Source: Helianthus annuus (Eukaryota; Streptophyta; Magnoliopsida; Asterales; Asteraceae). Taken from it: DNA of 64,000 nucleotides. Within the stretch, counting starts at the first letter, position 1, and every line of letters begins with the position of its first letter. The stretch spans positions 34,736,904 to 34,800,903 of the forward strand of contig NC_035444.2 in assembly GCF_002127325.2 (NCBI RefSeq). The letters run 5' to 3'. The position numbers were made by a program, and so were the translations under genes. This document shows positions 10,279-23,214 of this stretch, piece by piece. The notes under the pieces are model-generated. The model had not been told where the DNA came from and made no database searches. It worked only from the letters and a program-made list of their open reading frames with translations.

Positions 10279-11912
10279 ATGTTGCTCCGAAATTCTCCCT
10301 ATAAGGATCACGAGAAGAGCAGTCCCCTGAAAAGCCAAGGGATCATTAAGGACTCTCCTACGGAGAGATGCTGCTTTACCGATGCTCATGTAGATAGGAT
10401 TCGTCATTGTTTTCCAGCGGATGCTGTTTTCAAGTCATTTACATCCACTGCTTTGAGTGACCTTGTTTCTGACGCCTGGGTGGCTTTTCCTGCAACTCCG
10501 TTTACCATAGGATATTCGTATCTATTTCCGGCCTTCACCCAATCTTTCTTTTCTTTGACCGGCATATCTTATATCCAAGCTATGCCGATGATCTGGAGGG
10601 TCCTGTATACCTTCGAGAGGATCATCGAGCAGGAGGGGATTGATTTAGGGATGGCGGAGCTGGCCGAGCTTTATGATCTTACCACGTTTGGTTCTTATCG
10701 ATATTTGCTGAAACGGAAGGCCGGGGAGGATCACCCTGTTTTAAAGGTTACCAAAAATGATACAAACTGGAAGCGTCGTTTCTTCTTTGTGAGGAGGGAT
10801 ATCCTCCCTAATGGGAAGGATCTGCCCAAGGAGTGGGCCACCCATGGTAGGATAGAGGATCCTGGAAGGATCACCATCAGACTTGTCTCTTATGATGAGG
10901 ATCACTAATGTCTTTCTTTGTTTTTTGTTTATTGTGCAGCTATCTCCATTGCTCATCTCAAGTTAACCCCTGCTGCCAGAGAGAGGGTTCTAGCTTTCAA
11001 GAAGCTTGATCCTGAAATCAGAAGTTTTCAAGTCACCGTCCAAGATTCACAAGAAGTATCCTCCGCATCTGCCACTATGTCAAGTAAGTATCCTTATTAA
11101 AAAGTAAGTTATATGTAAGACTGTTTAGTTAGTAAGGGAACTTATCTTGTTTTGATTGTGTAGGTGCTGGGAAACCTGCTAAGTCTGCCAAGTCTGCCTC
11201 CAAGTTCGGGATTGATGAACTTGCCAATGTCAAGTCTTCAAGAAAGAAGACTTATGTTGCCAGTCCCTCTGCTTCGGCCCCTAAAGCACCTGTTAGGGGT
11301 AAGGGGAAGAAGAGAAAGACTTCTGAGGATCTCCAAGGATTTCCCCTGATCCGCCAACAGTTTCTCGACTATGTCAATGAGGTAAGGATCATTGCCCCTG
11401 TTGGTTATCCTTCTCGAATATCCTGCTTGTGTATTCTGCCTGTATATCCTGCTTCTTTGAGGATCACCTGATCCTGAACTTACCTTTTTTCTCTTTTGCA
11501 GAAACTTGCTGAGATTGAGACCTACCTTGGCCATGTCGAGGATCAGGAAAGCCAAATCGCCGACCTCCAACAAATGGGCGTGTTAAAGGATCTCAAGATA
11601 GCCGATCTTGAGAAGGAACTCCGGGCTACAAAGGATGAGGCTGCTCAAAGGCTGATTGGCGAGAAGCAGGAGATCATCCAGGATGCCAAGGTCTCTGCCG
11701 CAACTGCCATGTACAAGATACAACTACAAATGGTTGCGGAGGCTCAGGATCCTGCCTTTGACAAAAGCTCATGGGACGTGGAGGGTTGGAAGGCAAGGTT
11801 GGCAGAGCTGGAGGATGAGGACGAAGCTGAGGAGATCCCAATGCTGGAGGGCGGTGATGCTGACAAGGATCAGGGTGGAGAAGCTGGTGGTGATGGAGCA
11901 GCAAAGGTGTGA
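10279..11912 (+). CDS. TatA-2 antisense gene, intact, four exons (446 aa)
   Basis: Exons are 10279-10846, 10940-11083, 11164-11381 and 11502-11912. The donors are GTAGGA, GTAAGT and GTAAGG; the acceptors are GCAG, GTAG and GCAG. The exons total 1341 bases and read through without a stop. Exon 1 gives a globular domain resembling Transposase_28 (putative gypsy-type). Exon 3 gives a basic, Ser/Ala/Pro-rich linker with GKGKKRK, a possible nuclear signal. Exon 4 is strongly helical and probably coiled-coil (EDQESQIADLQQMG), with an acidic Gly-rich tail. The gene lies between pol and the 3' LTR, convergent with pol. Its introns face the antisense way, so element RNA would never have them spliced out. 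Function is unknown. I chose the ATG at 10279 because all copies share MLxRNSP there; an upstream in-frame ATG is not conserved. Confidence 0.82.
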
Positions 11913-12197
11913 GCTGCTGGATTGGGCGATGATGGATATTTCGAGACTAGGCCGGAGCCCAATTTTCTTTTTTTTTTTTTGAGTTTGGTAGTGGTTTGTT
12001 TGTGGTTGTTGATGTTTGAAACAATTATGGTTTGTAACTTGAACAATAGTTTTTAGGGTTAAGGATCATGGATCCTTTGGACAATAGGTAGGATTACAAA
12101 AGGTGGGGGGATCCTCTGTTTGGGGGATGAAGCCTTTGTGATCCTGCCGCCTTTAATTTCCTGCACCTGCTAAGACCGCATAGACAATGGACACCCT

Positions 12198-12251
12198 TTG
12201 CCAACCCATGTGGACGAGCCACGTTTTGCTGGTAGAAATGTGGGTTGCCAA
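12198..12251 (+). other. Conserved hairpin, TatA-2 copy
   Basis: The arms TTGCCAACCCA and TGGGTTGCCAA pair with one mismatch around a loop conserved in all copies (GTGGACGAGCCACG, then TTTTGCTGGTAG). It begins 286 bases after the antisense stop codon. Other copies carry compensating changes in the arms. Confidence 0.65.
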
Positions 12252-12688
12252 TTTTGACAACTTTTTGAAAGGGTTTAAGATCCTTTTGTTAATAATATAA
12301 CTTTAATCTTTCTGGCTTATCTCGTGTTGTTATCCTTTATTTATCTTCTTATTTTCCAGTTTTTAGAAACATATTTGTTAGAGTAACAAGAGTTGAGCAA
12401 ACCATGTTTAATAAATTTAGGATATGATCCTAGATCAAATATCCTATCATTGAAAATTTTCAAGGATCATAGGCTTAGTTGTCAAAGTGTAAGGGTTGTT
12501 CAGTATAATCAGAATAGTCAAGGATCATACCTGAGGATCCAAGTTAGGATCCTAACCTTTAATCAAGATAACCTTAAGTGAAATTTTAACGGATAATAAG
12601 GATTAAGGATCCTTATTTGTTTAACTTCGAGAACCTGAAAAATGGAACATAACTTGGGACTAAGCCAATGTAAAGGATAAATTAGTAG

Positions 12689-12825
12689 CTGGGGACATGC
12701 CCAAAGGATAACTGGGGATGATCCCGAAGGATCACTGGGGACAAGCCCAAAGGATAACTGGGGACAAGCCCAAAGGATAACTGGGGACAAGCCCAAAGGA
12801 TAACTGGGGACAAGCCCAAAGGATC
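12689..12825. repeat. 23-bp minisatellite, about six units
   Basis: The unit is close to CTGGGGACAAGCCCAAAGGATAA, with variants such as GGATGATCCCGAAGGATCA. The same array occurs at the equivalent place in the other TatA copies with about six, five and three units. Variable arrays in this position are known for Tat/Ogre elements. Confidence 0.8.
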
Positions 12826-13333
12826 GTATGTAAACTGGAGTATGGCCCTTACTGGCGACTATCCAAACTTAGTGACATGAAAATGTCAAAACCTTAGCTA
12901 ACGTGAAAACGTTAGAAACCTTATGAACGGATGTATGGTACGTCTACCATTATACGTAGGATCCTGGGTATAGCCAGTACGATGAGGTTGTCAGCCCCGG
13001 AAGTGGGTACTGGTCCCAAAGACGTGAACTATATCAGGATCATCGTGCGCTGCTGGCGGAAACTGGGGATAATCCCAAAGATAACTGGGGTTGAACCCAA
13101 GGATCTGTGGTGCTTTTGAAGATCTTTAACGATGTGCTGAAGATACCTGAACTATCATAACTCAAATGGTTCGTGAGAAGAGGATGAAGGATACCGGATC
13201 CTTATCCTTTGGTAAAAAGTAAGGAAATGTAATAGTTTTAAGATAAGGACATTACCAGAGTAAGGATCACTGACATCACCGGGATCCTTCGAGGATACTT
13301 CAATGTAAGGATCACATGCTTGAAGGATCATGT

Positions 13334-16639
<3,306 letters not shown>

Positions 16640-19193
16640 CTATTGCTCCCTTGGCTTCGAGGTTGGCTTCATGGATGATGTATAACAATCCTTAGCCTCC
16701 TGCTGATCACTTTCGATCTTGATTATCCCCCATGGGCTAGGGAGTTTCACACATTGATGATAGGTGGATGAGACTGCTTTCATATCATGTATCCAGGGCC
16801 TGCCAAGTATAACATTGCAACAAGATAAACAGTCAATAACACAAAATTTTTGATAATTATGTAATCCTTCCACGTAGATTGGGAGTTTGATGTCCCCCAG
16901 AGTTTTCTTCGTTTCTCCACTGAATCCTACAAGCACGGAGGATCTTGGTGTGATGTCCGATTCTGGAATACCCATTTTCTTCAGAACATCAAGCTGGATA
17001 ATGTTCACTGAGCTTCCTCCATCGATAAGGATCTTGCGGACAAAATGGTTAGAGATAAAGAGAGTAATAACTAAACTGTCATGATGAGGATCCTGAATGT
17101 TAATGCGATCATCCTCATCAAACGTTATCATCTTCCCTTCTGAGACACTTGATGTTCTAATAGGTCTTTCTCCATTATCCATTTTTGACTCCTTTGCATG
17201 CCTTTTGGCCGCCGAGAAGGATGTACCACAGATGTCTGATCCTCCAGAAATAAAGTTGATCACTTGTGCATTTGCCGGAGGTGCTGGAGCCTTTTCAGGG
17301 ATCCTTTCAGGATCCTGGGTCTTTTGCTTTTTTCTTCCCAACAATTCTTTTAGGTGCCCCTTGCTTAACAGATATCCAATCTCTTTTCTTAAAGCTATGC
17401 ATTCTTCAGTTAGATGCCCGAAATCCTCATGGTATGCACACCATTTTGACTTGTCTTTAGTCCCGGATGGTTTATCATTCTTCCTGGGCCACCTAGCTTT
17501 TTCTCCTAGATTCTGCATTGCAAGGATTAGCTCATGATTATCAACGAAAAAACAATATTCTGAGATTGGAGGATAATCTTCATCATCCTCTTCTTGGTCA
17601 ACAACATGCACATTCTGGTTGTCGTTTCTATGGTAGGATTTTAACTTATTGCTCTTGAAGGAGGATCCATGCTTCTCCTGTTTTGAGGATCCTACTTGTC
17701 TCTCCTGGATCCTTTTGTCATCCTCTAGCCGGATGAACCTGAGTGCCCGAGTTCTTACTTCATCTAGATTCCTGCATGGTGTCATAACAAGATCATCATA
17801 GAATAATGAATCCTTAAGCAGTCCCATTTTGAAGGCTTCAACTGCCGTAGCCATATCCAAGTTGGGAATGTCCAAGGATTCTTTACTGAATTTAGTTATA
17901 TAATCCCTTAATGATTCATTATGACTTTGAGTTACCCTATATAAATCGCTAGTTAATCTTTCAAATTTTCTACTGCAAGAGAATTGGTTATTGAATAAAT
18001 TTAACTAAATTAGCAAATGAAGTAATAGAGTAAGGGGGAAGACTTAGCAGCCATTTAAGAGCTGATCCAGTAAGAGTGGATCCAAATCCTTTACATAGGC
18101 ATGCTTCCTTTAGCTTTTCTGGGATTGGATTGATCTCCATCCTTTCCCTGTATTGTGCTATGTGCTCCTCAGGATCCGTTGTACCATCATACAGCTTCAT
18201 AGTAGGGATATGGAACCTTTTGGGTACCTCTGCATCACAAATTGGTGGTGCACAGCGAGATACCTTATGGTTTCCATCTGCAATCTCTGGGATAGGCTTG
18301 ACTACCCCTGGAACACTTGAGATCATATCTTTTAGCTTCTGCAACTCCCTGGCCATAGCATGATTGATACCTGTATCTTGCATGAATCCAGGGTTAGTGG
18401 TAAGATAATTATTTGAAGTGTTACCTCCCATTGGGTTCAAGTTAGTGAATCCATATTGCTGGGATTCTGGAATAACGGAGGGACCAGTGGAAGCAATGGT
18501 CTGCATTGGAATGAAGTCCCCTTGATGGACATCTAGACTTCCTGTTTGCAAACTTTTTAGGGATCCTGGCATCTGGGAGGATCCTGGTATCTGGAAGGAT
18601 CCTGGTATCTGGGATGATCCTGGAACGAAGGAGGATCCTTGAACCTGGGATGATCCTGGAACAAAGTAGTATCCTTGAAACTGCTGCGCTCCTGGATAGG
18701 CTCCTGATTTCATGAAGGATCCCATATGCTGGGGATAGGATCCTGCCGGCTGAAAGTGTGAGCCTGATGTCTGAGTCATTGCTGTTGATCCGAGGTGCAA
18801 TCCTCTTGATTCTCCCATAATTTGCACGTCTGGAATTTCCGATGGCTGAGAAGTGATCATTGGAGTATCAAAGCTCAAGGATTTGGGCATCAGTGGGGAA
18901 TGATCCTCTGCCGTTCTCCTTTGTCTTTTGAGATCTCCAATTTCCCTGAGGATCCTTTCATTAGTTTCATCCTGCCGCTGCATACGATCCTTCATCTGCA
19001 AAATCAAAGTAAATACATCACTAGTACTGGGAATATAAGAATTCATAGCAGAAGAAGATGGAGGTTTAGAGTTAGTAGGAGTTTGTCTCTTCTCAGCATT
19101 CTTCTAGGATCCTGCCGGTGGAGGAGGCAGAGTGTTCTGAGACGAGGTGACTGCAGACATCGCCGTGGACATGTTTTTCAATGATGAAGCCAT
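16640..19193 (-). pseudogene. gag: TatA-2 gag-protease, broken
   Basis: The frame starts at the ATG at 19193-19191 (MASSLKN), as in TatA-4. A TAG replaces a glutamine codon at 19106-19104, about 30 codons in. An extra A near 18003 shifts the frame within the capsid region (FANLVKFIQ then stop, where TatA-4 continues). The remaining parts are clear: a Gln/Gly/Ser/Pro-rich repeat region, capsid-like segment, the zinc knuckle CAYHEDFGHLTEEC and an aspartic protease (ILIDGGSS). The product would have packaged element RNA in particles. With two breaks this copy cannot make Gag. Confidence 0.9.
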
Positions 19194-19241
19194 GTAATTC
19201 TTTGAAATGATTTCGAACAGAAAGTTTTCTTATGAATGAAG

Positions 19242-19270
19242 CACCAATTGCCCCACGGTGGGCGCCAAAC
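19242..19270 (-). other. TatA-2 primer-binding site
   Basis: On the minus strand TGGCGCCCACCGTGGGG follows the 5' LTR by three bases. It is the complement of the 3' end of plant tRNA-Lys(CUU) as I remember that tRNA (...CCCCACGGTGGGCGCCA). Confidence 0.75.
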
Positions 19271-19328
19271 TGTTTTGGTCAAAAATCACACAAGGATAAT
19301 GCAACCAAACTTTATGTAAATGGGGTAT
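19271..19328 (-). repeat. TatA-2 5' LTR, first piece
   Basis: These 58 bases are the LTR end next to the primer site. TatA-3 is inserted after the duplicated GGTAT, and the LTR resumes at 58714; the two pieces add to 717 bp. Confidence 0.92.
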
Positions 19329-20045
19329 TGTTAGGGCTGGATTTTTATGACCTATGATCCTTACATGTTATCCTAACAAGTGATCCTTGTTTCCTTGACA
19401 GATAGTGATCCTCAGAGGAGCTTCAGGATCAGGATCACGGATCATCCTAAGGATCCTCATACTAACGATTGTTCTCTTTGGATTTAATGTTATCTTGCAG
19501 GAATTACAAGTGGGATCTGGTCTTTGCAACATAAACAAGGAACCTGTCACGCTAATCTCGCACACGTATTACCAGAAATAAACGTTGTAGAGGATATGGA
19601 AACTCGGCATGATTTAAGGGCGATAATTTAGGCTAGATTTACTTTTATTTCTAAAGGGGTAATGAGCTGATTGTTAGTCTATTTACCTAAAATAGGTCAC
19701 TCACACTTGTATATATAACACTCTTCCCCATTCGGAAGACACACAACACAATTCTCACACGCTTAGACACTCGAAACTATAGTGATCCTTGTACTCAGCT
19801 CATTATCATCCGAAGTTGTAACCATTTTTCTTATATTGAAGTTTGGTGATCGGTAGTTGCCATCACCCGAGGTTTTTTATGCCGGAGATCATACATTGAT
19901 CAAGGGCTTTTTCCTCGTATAAATCCTCGTGTTACTTGCATATTTCTAACTAAAGCGATCCTTTACTTTTTCAACAAACCAAGCATCATTCCCCGTTTAC
20001 TTAGAGTTTGGTTGCATTATCCTTGTGTGATTTTTGACCAAAACA
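19329..20045 (+). repeat. TatA-3 5' LTR
   Basis: The 717-bp LTR runs from TGTTAGGGCTGG to GACCAAAACA. A probable TATA region (TGTATATATAAC) lies near 19710-19721. Confidence 0.93.
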
Positions 20046-20048
20046 GTT

Positions 20049-20065
20049 TGGCGCCCACCGTGGGG
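20049..20065 (+). other. TatA-3 primer-binding site
   Basis: TGGCGCCCACCGTGGGG lies three bases after the 5' LTR and matches the tRNA-Lys(CUU) 3' end from memory. Confidence 0.75.
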
Positions 20066-20132
20066 CAATTGGTGCTTCAATTCTGAGAAATTTTGTTCAT
20101 TTCATTTATTTCGGTTCATTACCTTCAAACAC

Positions 20133-20680
20133 ATGGCTTCTCCAGCGAAGAACACTCCAAGCTCTATGTCGGCGGTCACTTTTTCACAGGGCATTCCGCC
20201 TTTGCATCATCTCCCCATTGCATTCCAGAAAAATGCTGAGAAATTCTCCGAAAAAGACAACCCCCGTTTTCACAAAACCAACTGTTGTTTCTTCCTCTAC
20301 ACTTACTAACAGCGATTTTTATGCTTTGATTGTGCAGATGAAGGATCACATGCGGCAGGTCAAAACTAATGGCAGGATCCTTTGCGAAATTGATAAAATC
20401 AGCAGAGGATCACTCCCCTTTGATGTCGTGGTCGCTGAATTTCGACACTCCGGTCATAACTTCCCCGAACTTTGCAGCTCCACATGTCCAATACCAGGGT
20501 GGATCAACAGGAATACGTTCTGGATCATCGGCAATGTCTCAGATTAAAGGATCCTCGCAGGTTCAAGGATCCTCTCAGGTTCAAGGATCCTCGCAGGTTC
20601 AAGGATCCTCGCAGGTTCAAGGATCCTCTCAGGTTCGAGGATCCTCGCAGGTTCAAGGATCCTCTCAGGCTCAAGGATCC
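20133..20680 (+). pseudogene. gag: TatA-3 gag, 5' fragment with SQVQGS repeats
   Basis: The ATG at 20133 gives MASPAKN, like the other TatA gags, but the frame stops at about 20307 and shifts several times. The stretch 20550-20680 is an 18-bp repeat (GGTTCAAGGATCCTCGCA and near copies) coding for tandem SQVQGS units, about seven in all. Other copies have only degenerate QGSS-type units here. TatB is inserted inside the last units, and the same repeat resumes at 41599. The capsid region found in TatA-4 is missing. Not a functional Gag. Confidence 0.85.
20550..20680 (+). repeat. 18-bp coding minisatellite in TatA-3 gag
   Basis: Near-identical 18-bp units each carry GGATCC and encode SQVQGS. 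The array continues across the TatB insertion for two more units at 41599-41636. Confidence 0.85.
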
Positions 20681-21622
20681 TGAAGGGGTATGGTCCCAGA
20701 TCTCGCGTCAGCATCGACCGCGAGTGACCATTACCCTTATCAAAACCCCCACTAGCCAACAACCCACTTGTGCCCATGCGGGAACGCATCGACACAAGGG
20801 TTGAATCCAATCTATCTAGTAACAAAGGAGGACTTACATGGAACAGGAGAACGGTAGAGTGATGCGACATAGCATCACATCTGGTGTACGAAAACGGAAG
20901 TATTCACAGCGACGCGGCATCGCACCGCGTCCAGTGAACACTTCTATCAATACAGGAAAGCCTTACCTTAGGCATAGAAGGAGATGAACGTAGTGGTACG
21001 GCTGACACCGCACCATACGGACATTTTCGTCACGACAAGGGATGCAGGCATGACGACGATGCGGCTAGCACCGCATCTCGCGTATTCCTTGATCACAAGT
21101 AGGAGACGCGGTAACTTCAGATGTTACCGCACGTAGCGATGCGGCTTGCACCGCATCCTATGTACTCAAGCAAGTGGTACTGACACCACAGTGCAAGTGG
21201 CACCAATGACAGTTACCTGTCAGAGCTATGTAAGCAATGGACTGACGTGGTGTAACCTCCATAACCGACGAGCCTGACACACCTGAAAAGGGGCAGCACG
21301 TCGTCAGTCCATCCATCATCATCCTCCTCCACTCCTCGGCTATAAATACCAACCCCAAACCAGGTTTGAGGTATCTTCTCACAACTCTCTCACTACTACT
21401 ACTATCTTACTTTGCTTCCCAAGCAAACTACTGATTCTCACGCCGGAGAGTGGTAACAAGGAGCACCCCCCACCCCATCCTCCTTGTTACGAGTCACGGC
21501 TTGTTTCCTTGTGCAGGAGATCAACCACCGGTGATCCAGCCAGCGATCCTCGAGAGGAAGGGATTAACCCTTCTTGACGAGACCAGTGAGTTAACCCCGC
21601 CCGGGTAACCATTGTTTCATCA
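20681..21622 (+). repeat. TatB 5' LTR
   Basis: It runs from TGAAGGGGTATGG to TGTTTCATCA. A TATA box (TATAAATA, 21341-21348) sits in its 3' half. Several GC-rich dyads of the type GATGCGGC-NN-GCACCGCATC occur upstream (20911-20931, 21058-21077, 21138-21157). Confidence 0.93.
20911..21157. promoter_or_regulatory. Cluster of GCGGT/ACCGC dyads in the TatB LTR
   Basis: Dyads occur at 20911-20931 (GACGCGGCATCGCACCGCGT), 21058-21077, 21108-21130 (GCGGTAAC...GTTACCGC) and 21138-21157, 180-430 bp upstream of the TATA box. The same cluster is in the 3' LTR at +19971. They could be binding sites for a dimeric protein; this is inference. Confidence 0.45.
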
Positions 21623-21623
21623 T

Positions 21624-21635
21624 TGGCGCCCACCG
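21624..21635 (+). other. TatB primer-binding site (short)
   Basis: TGGCGCCCACCG follows the LTR by one base. These twelve bases match the tRNA-Lys(CUU) 3' end, then the match ends (CTACTC). Confidence 0.6.
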
Positions 21636-21681
21636 CTACTCTTAGCATTTTCTAAATCATCCTTTTTCCTCTCTCACGATC

Positions 21682-23214
21682 ATGACTGATCACCAAAACA
21701 ACACTACGGATAACCAAAATCCTCCAATCCCAAACCCGGTAGGGGTCAATGCCTCGACCTCCCAAACCGGACACATTGGCACGTCCACACAAAGGAGCCC
21801 CTCCTTTATGTTCGGACATGACTTATCACAGTTCCCATCTGTGATCCCACCAGGCACGACAATTCATGCCTGGTACGAGCAGCAGGCAGCTACGCTGACT
21901 GCAGCATACAACCGCGCTTGTACTGAAGCGAATATACGAGCTGGGCTCCCCCCAGCACCGCACACCCCTGTTGAGCGTATTTTACAATACGACGGCAGGA
22001 TCCATTCACGCCCGGCTTCAAGAAGCCGGCGTGAAGAAAGGGGATCGTCTTACTGTTCGGTCCACACCCTCAACAAGGATGATTCCTCATACGGGTCCCA
22101 CACCAGAGGACCGGTACACACCCGCCTTGGCCCCCATGGCGAGGACAGGAGGCGATCAACCTCCAGACGCGGCCCCGACATTCAGAGCCGATTGGGCCCG
22201 CAACCATACACCGAAGGGTACGGTCATACCGACCCTGACGACCATAGCTACCGCGGTGATTCGCATGACACCAGTAGCAGACCGGGAGGACGCAACTATG
22301 TTCCTCCCAGTCACCCCCGCAACACATACCTTAGGGCGGCAAAGCGCCCTGCGAACGAACCATACAGGCCAAAGGCAGCGGCCGAAAATTCCAAGTTCGG
22401 CACGCGGATTGCCAACGCCCAGGTCACCACGACAAAGTTCCCATTCAACGTTGGGAAATACAATGGTTCGACCGACCCGGACGACCACATGAACGTCTTC
22501 ATAGGCGCGGGCATCAACGGCCAGTGGGACGAACCCACTTGGTGCAATTTTTTCCCCCAGACCCTTACGGGCCTGGCCAGGGCATGGTTCGATTCTTTGC
22601 CAGTGGGATCACTGGATTCATTCGAGGACTTGCGTACCAAGTTCCTCGCACATTTTTGCCAGCAGCGACGCCACGAACGAGATTCGTGTGACGTCATGAA
22701 CATCTGGCGAAGGAACGACGAATCGCTCGAAGCATTCATCGTCCGTTATAATAAAGAATGCCTGGAGATAGGTGACGTGGCAGACCAGATGGCACGAAAC
22801 CACTTCATCCGGGCCGTCAAAGACAGAGAGATGATCATGACCATCTCTGGCAAGGAGGGCTTGCCCAAAAAATGGGAAGATGTCATGACTGCGGTCAAGA
22901 AATACGCCCAGACACAGCGGTCACTCGAACCGCATGTGGCAAAGGCAAAACCCCAAGCCGAAACATCCCAACAAGGGTCCAAGCGTAACAATAAACGCAA
23001 CCGGGACGTTGGAAATCGCGATATTTCCAAACCATACTTCCCGCAAACCAACACGTTCGACCCAAAGAACTACAACCCCGCCCGAGACAATCGGGCGTCC
23101 AAGAAAGAATCTCGGGACCGCAACTGGACCGAGATCACCATGTCGCCAAGTGAGGTCCTCCTTGCGGACCCACAGTTCTTGCGACCGGCCCAACCAATGA
23201 AGGCCGGAATGTGA
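21682..23214 (+). CDS. gag: TatB gag, apparently 3'-truncated (510 aa)
   Basis: The ATG at 21682 opens MTDHQNNTTDNQNP and the frame runs to TGA at 23212-23214. An Arg/Ser/Gly-rich N-terminal half is followed by a retrotransposon gag (capsid) segment, roughly residues 250-430 (KYNGSTDPDDHMNVF, WFDSLPVGS, AFIVRYNKE). Then comes a basic tail (GSKRNNKRNRD). The cysteine-histidine knuckle seen in the TatA gags (CAYHEDFGHLTEDC) is absent, and the frame ends where such a motif would normally start. The pol frame is +1 relative to gag at this point. I infer a deletion of the knuckle segment with loss of frame, rather than a programmed frameshift; a search against other copies would settle it. Confidence 0.85.
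   Translation: MTDHQNNTTDNQNPPIPNPVGVNASTSQTGHIGTSTQRSPSFMFGHDLSQFPSVIPPGTTIHAWYEQQAATLTAAYNRACTEANIRAGLPPAPHTPVERILQYDGRIHSRPASRSRREERGSSYCSVHTLNKDDSSYGSHTRGPVHTRLGPHGEDRRRSTSRRGPDIQSRLGPQPYTEGYGHTDPDDHSYRGDSHDTSSRPGGRNYVPPSHPRNTYLRAAKRPANEPYRPKAAAENSKFGTRIANAQVTTTKFPFNVGKYNGSTDPDDHMNVFIGAGINGQWDEPTWCNFFPQTLTGLARAWFDSLPVGSLDSFEDLRTKFLAHFCQQRRHERDSCDVMNIWRRNDESLEAFIVRYNKECLEIGDVADQMARNHFIRAVKDREMIMTISGKEGLPKKWEDVMTAVKKYAQTQRSLEPHVAKAKPQAETSQQGSKRNNKRNRDVGNRDISKPYFPQTNTFDPKNYNPARDNRASKKESRDRNWTEITMSPSEVLLADPQFLRPAQPMKAGM

Larger units (their letters stand above)
11913..13333. other. TatA-2 region between the antisense gene and pol
   Basis: This is the shared 3' untranslated zone of two convergent genes. 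It holds a conserved hairpin (12198-12251), a 23-bp tandem repeat (12689-12825) and further family-conserved sequence around 12900-13100. No coding frame is supported. Confidence 0.7.

Noticed and set aside
12689..12825. Regular short repeats that could suggest a CRISPR array
   Set aside because: The units are contiguous and degenerate, without unique spacers, and the DNA is a plant retrotransposon.
23201..23214. Programmed +1 frameshift between TatB gag and pol
   Set aside because: The overlap is very short, no slippery codon stands out, and the missing zinc knuckle points to a deletion. Kept only as an alternative.
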